This document shows positions 29,044-36,824 of a stretch of 55,326 bases of DNA, in pieces. A model generated the notes under the pieces. That model was not told the DNA's origin. It saw only the letters and a program-made list of their open reading frames with translations, and ran no database searches. How positions within the stretch are numbered: position 1 is the first letter of the stretch; each line of letters opens with the position of its first letter. Made by a program: the position numbers and the translations under genes. This DNA comes from Bacteroidales bacterium (GTDB lineage: Bacteria > Bacteroidota > Bacteroidia > Bacteroidales > Dysgonomonadaceae), in NCBI GenBank assembly GCA_012838585.1, contig DUPB01000259.1:1-55326 (forward strand), written 5' to 3'.

Positions 29044-30720
29044 ATGTTGAAAAAAATAAGGATCGTTCTTGCCGTTATTTTCGGACTGCTCATCACGATG
29101 CTGTTCCTCGATATTTCGGGGGTTTTGCACCGCTATTTTGCCTTCGCTGCCAAACTGCAATTCGTTCCCGCCCTGCTCGCGTTGAATGCGGTGGTGCTTA
29201 TCGTGCTGGTGCTTCTGACGCTTATTTTCGGGAGGGTTTACTGTTCCGTTATCTGTCCCACCGGTATTTACCAGGACGTGGTGGCTTTTTTCGCACGGCG
29301 CTTAAAGCCCAAAAAGAGACGTCGCTATCGTTACTCGAAGCCGAAAACCGTGTTGCGGTGGGTTATACTCGTTCTGTTCGTTATCGGGATTATCGCCGGG
29401 ATTGGCGTTATCCCTGCGCTGTTGGATCCCTACTCCATGTATGGCCGTATGGTTGCCGAGTTGTTGAGCCCCCTTTATAACGGGATAAATAACCTGATAG
29501 TGAAAGCATTGGGGGATGGGAGTTACACGTTCGTGGAAACCGATATATGGATGAAAAGCGGGGTCAGCTTCGCGTTGGCCCTATTGACGTTGCTCGTTAT
29601 CGGCTATTTGGCCTGGCGAAGCGGGCGTACCTACTGCAACACCATCTGCCCCGTGGGTACCCTATTGGGCTACTTGAGCAAGCTCTCTTTCCTGAAAATT
29701 CAGATTAACCCTTCCAGTTGTATCCAATGTGGACGATGCGTACGCGATTGCAAGGCGTCGTGCATTGATATGAAACAGCATGCCATCGACTATTCCCGTT
29801 GTGTCTCTTGTTTCAACTGCATTGACGCGTGCAGGGAAAACAGCATTGTTTATACCGGGAGCTGGACGACGAATCGAAAAGTGAGTCAAACGGCCGGCAA
29901 TGGAATCGAAAATGAAGGGGGTAACGCAGGGGAGAAAATAGCGACCAAAGTGGCAGGTCAAGAAGTGAACATAGGGACGGGAAAAGCTGAGGGAAAAGCT
30001 GAGGGAAAAGCAGTGCAACAAGTCACTGGTAAAGCCGCGAACTCCCGGAGGGAGTTTATTACCACATCGTTGCTTATCGCGGGAACCGCCGCGGAGCTGA
30101 TGGCTCAGGATAAAAAGCGAAGCATGATCAAGTTCCCGGCGGTCAGGAAAGAGCGCTTTAACCGAATGAAACCGGTAACGCCCCCCGGCTCGGTTAGCCG
30201 CGGTCACCTGAACGATACCTGTACCGCTTGCTTGCTTTGCGTGGCGAAATGCCCCGAAAAGATCATTCGCCCTTCGGCAAATGAGTACGGCTGGGAGTTT
30301 GTTATGCAGCCCACCCTCTCTTTCGAAAAGGGGTATTGCCGGACCGATTGTACCATCTGCTCCGACGTGTGCCCCACTGATGCGATTAAAGGGCTTACGA
30401 CAGAGAATAAAACCCAAACGGCGATTGGTCACGCGGTCTACCTTCGCGAGAACTGCGTGGTGGTGAGGGATGATGTGAACTGCGATGCCTGTTGGCGCAT
30501 ATGCCCCACCGATGCCATTAGCCGCGAGTACCGGGATGATGGCAAGCCTTACATACCGCCGACAGATAACCCGAACGCGAGCACAATTAATCTACGTCTC
30601 GTTCCCGTGATCGACAAGGATAAATGCATCGGCTGCGGAGCGTGCGAGTATATTTGCGCGGCCCGCCCGTTGGCCGCGATACACGTGGAGGGTTACGCTA
30701 CCCATCGGCTTCTTACCTGA
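29044..30720 (+). CDS. Polyferredoxin: NapH-like membrane ferredoxin fused to NapG-like ferredoxin
   Basis: Several N-terminal TM helices with CSVICPTG and CNTICPVG; CIQCGRCVRDC, CVSCFNCIDAC; internal RREFITTSLLIAGTAAEL; CTACLLCVAKCP, CTICSDVCP, CDACWRICP, CIGCGACEYIC. Confidence 0.88.
   Translation: MLKKIRIVLAVIFGLLITMLFLDISGVLHRYFAFAAKLQFVPALLALNAVVLIVLVLLTLIFGRVYCSVICPTGIYQDVVAFFARRLKPKKRRRYRYSKPKTVLRWVILVLFVIGIIAGIGVIPALLDPYSMYGRMVAELLSPLYNGINNLIVKALGDGSYTFVETDIWMKSGVSFALALLTLLVIGYLAWRSGRTYCNTICPVGTLLGYLSKLSFLKIQINPSSCIQCGRCVRDCKASCIDMKQHAIDYSRCVSCFNCIDACRENSIVYTGSWTTNRKVSQTAGNGIENEGGNAGEKIATKVAGQEVNIGTGKAEGKAEGKAVQQVTGKAANSRREFITTSLLIAGTAAELMAQDKKRSMIKFPAVRKERFNRMKPVTPPGSVSRGHLNDTCTACLLCVAKCPEKIIRPSANEYGWEFVMQPTLSFEKGYCRTDCTICSDVCPTDAIKGLTTENKTQTAIGHAVYLRENCVVVRDDVNCDACWRICPTDAISREYRDDGKPYIPPTDNPNASTINLRLVPVIDKDKCIGCGACEYICAARPLAAIHVEGYATHRLLT
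29979..30011 (+). repeat. 12-bp in-frame tandem repeat (GGGAAAAGCTGA, about 2.75 copies)
   Basis: gggaaaagctga x2 plus gggaaaagc; encodes GKAEGKAEGKA in the fusion linker. Confidence 0.85.
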
Positions 30721-30741
30721 AAGCCGATGGGCAGTGTTTTT
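30701..30741 (+). terminator. Rho-independent terminator of the redox cassette
   Basis: Perfect 11-bp stem CCCATCGGCTT (30701-30711)/AAGCCGATGGG (30721-30731), 9-nt loop containing the TGA stop, then cagtgTTTTT. Confidence 0.88.
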
Positions 30742-30744
30742 CGC

Positions 30745-32307
30745 CTAATTATAAGGCACTATCTCCTGCAATATTTTCTCTTCGTACCAAGGGTCTTCTA
30801 TTTTCTCAAGGAGCTGGGCAAGTTGTTCCAAAAGGAAGGCGACCTCTTCAGGATAATCAGCTAAGGACAAGTTGTTCAACTGGTAAGGATCCTCGGCGTC
30901 GTGAAAGAAGTAGGTCTGCTTCAAGCTTTTCGACTCCCTATCGATGCTGAGTGCCAGCGTGTAGTCGGCTGTCTTCACGCCCCTTGTCTCGGGGAAGTAG
31001 TTGGTAACTTTTCCGTTTTCATCCTTGTCGCCATCCAGGTTTCGGATATATAGTGCGCTCTGGGGCAGGGGTGAAGAGGAATTCCCGGTTAAGAGGTAGT
31101 CGGCGTAGTTCTCTCCCTGCACGCTACCCGGTATCTTGTCGCCCAACCCGCTCAGCCCGATTAACGTGGGCATAATATCGGGGCTGGAGAGGAGTAGGTC
31201 GGTCACCCGCGGCTCCAGTTTACCCGGGTACCTAACCATGAAGGGGATAGCGGTGGCTTCGGTGTAGGGCGAGTTTTTCGCATCGCTCACCCCTTGGCTG
31301 GTCATCGTATCGCCATGGTCCGAGGCGAATACCACGATGGTGTTATCGGCCAAGCCAAGGCTGTCGAGCGCCGTGAGTAGTCGTCCAAACTCCCTGTCAA
31401 CGCCCGTTATCTGGGCAAAGTAGTAGGGAGCCGAAGCGGCTTTCTGTATGGTGGTATCGGCGTTATCCCGGATAAGCAGCTCTCCCAGCGTTTTGTCTTT
31501 GTAGAGGTTGTAATCCTCTTCCATGCAGTCATTGAGTGACCGGTATGGGTGATGGGGTGGGTTCATGCTCATCATCATGAAGAAGGGTTTGCTGCTGTCT
31601 CGCTGACCATCCCGGTTAATCAGGTAGTCGATCGCGATATCCACCTCGTGCTTGGGCGACCATTCCCGGATCTCGTGACGCTTCCCTTCAGTATCCCAGT
31701 AGTGCGGCTTCTTATGCACGTCGAAGGTACCGTACGAATACCAGAAATCGAAACCGTGTCGCTTCTCGGGCGGCGTGTACGCGTCCCAAACAGGGTCCCG
31801 TCCCTCCACGTAGTTCCCCGGATTATCGGGATCGTTGGGGGTGGGGCAGTCCTGGTGATACTTCCCAATGTAGGCGCAGTTGTACCCGTTTTGGCTGAAC
31901 ACGTCGCTGATGGTGACAGCATCAACCGGGAGGGTGTTAAATGGGCGGCTCGAGTTCACGTTCAAGGGAACACCGCTCTTGTTGGGGTACATACCCGTGA
32001 GCAGCGAGCCACGGTGGGGACTACTGATGGGGGTGTTGCTGTACGCCGACGAAAATACCACTGACTCACCGGCGAACTTGTCCAGATTAGGGGTGATGAC
32101 CGGATCTCCCTTGTAACGGATATGGGAGGCGTATGGTTCGTTGCTCCAGAATCCCATGGCGCTGTTGCGCATCTGGTCGGGGAATACGTAGATGATGTTG
32201 GGGGAGTCAGCATCTTGACCCGTTGCTTTTTCTCCCTGCACGCAGGCGGGAAGGGGGAGCAACCCGACGATACCCAAGTATGGGAGGGTTTTATGCATTC
32301 GTTTCAT
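30745..32307 (-). CDS. S1 family sulfatase (Ser-type)
   Basis: NIIYVFPDQMRNSAMGFW; SSPHRGSLLTGMYP (S-x-P-x-R); VFASDHGDTMTSQG; lipobox LPLPAC. Confidence 0.88.
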   Translation of the reverse strand: MKRMHKTLPYLGIVGLLPLPACVQGEKATGQDADSPNIIYVFPDQMRNSAMGFWSNEPYASHIRYKGDPVITPNLDKFAGESVVFSSAYSNTPISSPHRGSLLTGMYPNKSGVPLNVNSSRPFNTLPVDAVTISDVFSQNGYNCAYIGKYHQDCPTPNDPDNPGNYVEGRDPVWDAYTPPEKRHGFDFWYSYGTFDVHKKPHYWDTEGKRHEIREWSPKHEVDIAIDYLINRDGQRDSSKPFFMMMSMNPPHHPYRSLNDCMEEDYNLYKDKTLGELLIRDNADTTIQKAASAPYYFAQITGVDREFGRLLTALDSLGLADNTIVVFASDHGDTMTSQGVSDAKNSPYTEATAIPFMVRYPGKLEPRVTDLLLSSPDIMPTLIGLSGLGDKIPGSVQGENYADYLLTGNSSSPLPQSALYIRNLDGDKDENGKVTNYFPETRGVKTADYTLALSIDRESKSLKQTYFFHDAEDPYQLNNLSLADYPEEVAFLLEQLAQLLEKIEDPWYEEKILQEIVPYN

Positions 32308-32377
32308 ATGATTATTTTATTTTTATAATTATTATGCATGTAGTTACTAACGGTGTTTGTTAATCCAGTGTGACAAT

Positions 32378-35300
32378 TTAACGTGCTTGACCATTCTGTT
32401 GACTATCTTCACGCAGGAGCAGCACCTCGCGTGGCATGCCGTGTTGACACTTGAACTCGATGGTGGTTTGTCCCTGTGCGGAGGCAACCACTTTCGCGTA
32501 AGGCGTTACCGCCCCTATCTTCCAGCAACCGGCAAGGGTCACTTTCACGAACGAGATGCCGGAAGGGTTGTTGATCCACTCCCTGGAGTAGACACTCCGC
32601 TCCACCGTTTTCCCCTTCTCGTCGTATACTTCATCGGCCGGTCCCTCGTAAAACCGAAGGTCCGGGTCGCACACGGCAAGGAGGAGCTGGTTACAGCTCA
32701 TCTCTTGACTCATAACGAGGGTGGGGTGACTCACGCGGAGTATGAGATCGTTGCTCACTTCGCCCGCTTCGAAAATGACGTAACCCGTGGTACCTGTCGC
32801 ACGGTCTCTCACCACGTGTGCCAGCGAGTCGTGCCGTAACACGTCGTACGGGAAGTTGCCCGCGAGGGCATTGGTGTACGCCCGCTCTAGTTCTGCCATG
32901 TCCGGTTGCACCAAGATCATGTACTCGTAGCTGCCGTTGTTGGGTCGGGAGCCATGATTTATCGCGGCCAGGGCAAAGTTGTTCCTGGTGGGGAGCCCGC
33001 CCTCTTCATGGAAGGAGTGTTGCTCTTCCTTTTTGAACATCACCTCGCCTCGGTTGACGAAGAAGAGGTTGTTGAGTCCATCCGATAAGACGTTTACCTT
33101 GCTGTTCGGCAACATTTCCAGGTAAGGGAAAGTCGCGTTTGTTTGCCCATTCAGGAAGAAGGGCTTGTCCACCTCTTCCAGGTAGGTCTGAAACAGCGTG
33201 GTGTGCGTCTCTTCGGGCAAGGCCGACTCGATCTGGCTGCCCAGGGCAACCACCCGGTTGTCGAAAAAGAAAAACGACTTCCTTGCTCGCAGCGAACCGT
33301 TGTATTTGTCATGTTCGTGAAGCTTCATGCCGAAGGCCCCCTGTTTCCCGCCGAGGGAGATACCCCCGGAAAACGATTCGTCCGAAAGGAGCATCTCTTC
33401 AAATCCCGACACGTCATCCAGGTTTTTCACGTCTGCCCGAAGCTGCTCGATGGGGAGTACCGTGGCGGTGGTTCCCGGGAAATGGTTCCAATCCCACCCC
33501 TCTTGCCTGTAACCGGAGCCCTCGTTAGAGATGGGGTTACCCGTGGCAAGGATTTGCAATGAGCCGTGCGTCATGTATCTCCCGAAGAGGTTTTCACCGC
33601 GATATATCTCGCTTGACCAGAGGTAGCGGCTATGCCCCATCGCGGAGACCATCCAGTCGTCCCTGCGGTGTACATTCAGGCTGGAGTAGTTGAATGTCCA
33701 ATTCCCGGAGGGCGATTTCTCCGGGGAGAAGCCCAGGTCGACCAGCTCTCGGGATCGGTTCGTAACGCTATCAACCAGCCTAAGGTAAGCCCCTGCCACC
33801 TCGGCGTCGATGTCATGCAACCCGTCCGGTGAACCGGCAAAGGAGAGCAAACCGTAATGTTCGGGATTCAACTGCCCGTTACCATCCGGATGACGCCCAG
33901 ACAAAGATAGGGGCCAGGTACGGAGGTTGCAATACACGCGCATGGATAACAAGGCGTTCTTTAAGATTCGGTGGCTGCGTTCCGAAATCTTGAAGTCGGT
34001 ACCCCGCAACAGGTAGATAGCCTCTACCGCCCCTTTAAACCCACCGACCGCGTACGCGGGGTAGTGGTGGCGGTGATGAAACATGGTACCATCTATCTTA
34101 AACGTGCCCCGTGTGCCATCGGTGTATTGGTAACCGTTATCTAACCACTGCTTGAAAGCGTGAAGGTAACGTATTTTTTCCGGTTCGGATTCGATCATCA
34201 AGATGCTCGTAAGCCTGGCGATCAGGTTGGTGTTGAACGTGTCGACATCCGTACCGGGCGTCGTGGGCTTCTCACGCGCCTCACCTGTGCCCGCGAACCA
34301 CTCCGCGGCTTGTTGGACGGTAGTCCGCAGGCCATGTCGCTCCAGGGGCTCCAGCATTAAGAAAACAGCCGGGTAGAATTGCTCCATACTGTAACCCGAA
34401 TGGTGAAGCGTACCCATGGCACTGCCCGCTTGAAACCCCTGGTCCAGCATATGACGAATCATCGTCACGAATAGGTCTTCCAATTCCCTTCTCTCGGCAG
34501 GTATTTCGGATTGGTGATAGGCGACCGCGACACGCAACAGGGTGGCATTGAACTTTTCCATCCCCATGATGTTGTTGTAGATCTTGTGATACCTGTCTGC
34601 ACCGAACATCTCGTACGTTTCGCCAAACCGTTCAAGGAAGAGGGGAACCCCTCGAACCGTACCATCATCGTTCTCCGTGATCCTGTATGCTTCCACCTCT
34701 TCGCGAAGCATGGAGAGCGGCAAGGTGCAGCCCTCTTCCAGGAAGTACTCTTTTAGGCGATTGGCGATCTGTGCCGCGTCATTCACCTCTTTCTCCGAAG
34801 GTGGCTTGAGTGGTACATCGAACTCTTTGTTCCAAGAGTCGTTCAGGATGAGCCAGTGGTTGCGTGTCCTCACGTTGATAAAAGGGGCTTGAAAATCGGC
34901 GGTGTGGTGGCGGGCGTCTTGCATGGAGGCGAGGATCACGTGATCAAAGAAGAGCGTTCCCGAGTTCACACCGGGAACCGAGAAGCGCACCTCATCCATA
35001 CCCACTTCCGGCTGACCCTCCATATCCCGGTCAAACGCTACCCATGCGCCCCGCCATCCGCTGAAGTTGAGACCGTATTCAAAATGGGAGGTTACCCGTC
35101 CCTTTTTTAGGAATTCCACCTTAAGGTGCCCGTTTGTAACCGGCTCTTTCGAGTAGATCCAGAAAACAAAGGTGCAGAGGCGGGGGGCTGAATCGGTTAG
35201 TGGTGCGGTATAGGCGACCTCGTCCCGTATGCTCCAGTAAGAATCAACGCTACTCCAAGACCATTTCAGGCTGCTACTCAGGTGTTTGTAATGCTCGCTC

Positions 35301-35452
35301 GTGATAGTCAGGGTAGAGTGGGCATCGTGACTTGTTCGGGAATCGGGCTCTTCGAATGAGATGATGGCAGCATGGTTGTACTCTTTAAAGTCCTGGGAAT
35401 AGGTGATCCCCAGGAGCAACAAAAAGGAAAATACCAGCACAACACGTTGCAT
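32378..35452 (-). CDS. PL8 chondroitin sulfate ABC lyase-like polysaccharide lyase
   Basis: 1024 aa; N-terminal FSGWRGAWVAFDRDM, catalytic HHRHHYPAYAVGGFKGAVEAIYLLRGT, LSGRHPDGNGQ, GSGYRQEGWDWNHFPGTTATVLP. Confidence 0.9.
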   Translation of the reverse strand: MQRVVLVFSFLLLLGITYSQDFKEYNHAAIISFEEPDSRTSHDAHSTLTITSEHYKHLSSSLKWSWSSVDSYWSIRDEVAYTAPLTDSAPRLCTFVFWIYSKEPVTNGHLKVEFLKKGRVTSHFEYGLNFSGWRGAWVAFDRDMEGQPEVGMDEVRFSVPGVNSGTLFFDHVILASMQDARHHTADFQAPFINVRTRNHWLILNDSWNKEFDVPLKPPSEKEVNDAAQIANRLKEYFLEEGCTLPLSMLREEVEAYRITENDDGTVRGVPLFLERFGETYEMFGADRYHKIYNNIMGMEKFNATLLRVAVAYHQSEIPAERRELEDLFVTMIRHMLDQGFQAGSAMGTLHHSGYSMEQFYPAVFLMLEPLERHGLRTTVQQAAEWFAGTGEAREKPTTPGTDVDTFNTNLIARLTSILMIESEPEKIRYLHAFKQWLDNGYQYTDGTRGTFKIDGTMFHHRHHYPAYAVGGFKGAVEAIYLLRGTDFKISERSHRILKNALLSMRVYCNLRTWPLSLSGRHPDGNGQLNPEHYGLLSFAGSPDGLHDIDAEVAGAYLRLVDSVTNRSRELVDLGFSPEKSPSGNWTFNYSSLNVHRRDDWMVSAMGHSRYLWSSEIYRGENLFGRYMTHGSLQILATGNPISNEGSGYRQEGWDWNHFPGTTATVLPIEQLRADVKNLDDVSGFEEMLLSDESFSGGISLGGKQGAFGMKLHEHDKYNGSLRARKSFFFFDNRVVALGSQIESALPEETHTTLFQTYLEEVDKPFFLNGQTNATFPYLEMLPNSKVNVLSDGLNNLFFVNRGEVMFKKEEQHSFHEEGGLPTRNNFALAAINHGSRPNNGSYEYMILVQPDMAELERAYTNALAGNFPYDVLRHDSLAHVVRDRATGTTGYVIFEAGEVSNDLILRVSHPTLVMSQEMSCNQLLLAVCDPDLRFYEGPADEVYDEKGKTVERSVYSREWINNPSGISFVKVTLAGCWKIGAVTPYAKVVASAQGQTTIEFKCQHGMPREVLLLREDSQQNGQAR

Positions 35453-35531
35453 ATCCTATTCATTAAAAGTCTTTCACTACCGAAATGTTCGCATTCACGT
35501 GGCCACCCGTTTACTTAATGTAAAGCGCTGG

Positions 35532-36740
35532 CTACAGCGCACCTTCAAGCCGCATCTTACGCGTTAGCGCCTCCAGGAAATAGTAGTCGGCGTAGTTAAG
35601 GGGTACGTCAATCTCGTTGTCATGCGGGATGCTTCCCACGGAGTGCATCAACAGGAAATTCCCGTTCGTACCCACGATGGCCGTGTACGCGTCGCCGGCC
35701 AACGATGTCATGATCTTGTCAGCCGTCTCCCGGTACTCTGGCCTGCCGTAGTTCACCAGCTCGTATAGTGCCGAGGCGGCAACAGCGGCAGCCGACGCGT
35801 CGCGCGGCTCGTTGGGGATATTGGGTGCGTTGTAGTCCCAGTAGGGAACCAGGTCTGCCGGAAGGTTCTCGTGGGTGAAGATGAAGCGGTAGATGTTGTC
35901 GGCCATATCGAGGTAACGTTGGTCTTTCGTGTAGCGATAGGCAACCGTGAAGCCGTACAGGCCCCACGCTTGGCCTCTAGACCATGCCGATTCGTGGGCG
36001 TACCCCTGCGCGTTCTGCTTGCTCCGCACGCCCCCCACCTCTTTGTCGTAGTCAACCACGTGGTAACAACTCCAGTCGTCCCGGTAGTGGTTCTCCATGG
36101 TTTTGTCGGCGTGCGAAACCGCTATGTTATGAAAGGTGGAGTCGCCCGAGAACTGGGTGGCTTTGAACAGTAGCTCCAGGTTCATCATGTTGTCGATGAT
36201 TACCGGGCACATCCACCCCCGTTCGCCTTGCCATCCCCGGTCTTCATCCCAGCTTTGGATCACGCCGGCCGCCGGTCGAAATCGGGTGGAGAGCGACTTG
36301 GCCGCTTCGATCATCACCTCTTTGTACGCCTCGTTTTCGGTCACCCGAAGCGCGTTGCCAAAGCTGCAATCGATCATGAAGCCCACGTCGTGGTGCCACT
36401 TCAGGTGCTTGATGGTGTCAAGGTCTTCGGTGTACTTAATTCCTACCTCCAGCCACTTTGGCTCCTTGGTAAGGTCGTACATGTAAAACATGGTGCCGGG
36501 GAAGAAACCGCTTGTCCAGTCTTGCCTCCTGATATAATGCACGTGTCCGTTTCGTGTGGTACGCGCGTTTAATATTTTCCCCGACTCTTCGATTACCTTC
36601 ACCTGGTATCCTATTTGGGCTTCGGCAGTCTTTATCACCTCCTGGAATAGGTCGGTAGCTTCAGACGGTTTTTTTTGGCTGTTACCACCCGTGCAGGCGA
36701 TTAGTGCGACCGCGAGGGAAAGGATCATGAATACTCTCAT
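35532..36740 (-). CDS. GH88 unsaturated glucuronyl hydrolase
   Basis: DWTSGFFPGTMFYMYDLT, HESAWSRGQAWGLYGFTVAYRYT, YWDYNAPNIPNEPRDASAAAVAASALYEL; lipobox LIAC. Confidence 0.92.
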   Translation of the reverse strand: MRVFMILSLAVALIACTGGNSQKKPSEATDLFQEVIKTAEAQIGYQVKVIEESGKILNARTTRNGHVHYIRRQDWTSGFFPGTMFYMYDLTKEPKWLEVGIKYTEDLDTIKHLKWHHDVGFMIDCSFGNALRVTENEAYKEVMIEAAKSLSTRFRPAAGVIQSWDEDRGWQGERGWMCPVIIDNMMNLELLFKATQFSGDSTFHNIAVSHADKTMENHYRDDWSCYHVVDYDKEVGGVRSKQNAQGYAHESAWSRGQAWGLYGFTVAYRYTKDQRYLDMADNIYRFIFTHENLPADLVPYWDYNAPNIPNEPRDASAAAVAASALYELVNYGRPEYRETADKIMTSLAGDAYTAIVGTNGNFLLMHSVGSIPHDNEIDVPLNYADYYFLEALTRKMRLEGAL

Positions 36741-36795
36741 ACTGTTTCGTTTTATTGATATTAACTGATATGACTTTTAATGTAACTTTTTCTAC

Positions 36796-36818
36796 CGATC
36801 CCTTTTTCCACGGGATCG
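36796..36818 (-). other. Intercistronic stem-loop between PL8 and GH88 genes
   Basis: CGATCCC (36796-36802)/GGGATCG (36812-36818), 9-nt loop; no U-tract on the transcript strand. Confidence 0.6.
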
Positions 36819-36824
36819 ACCGGG

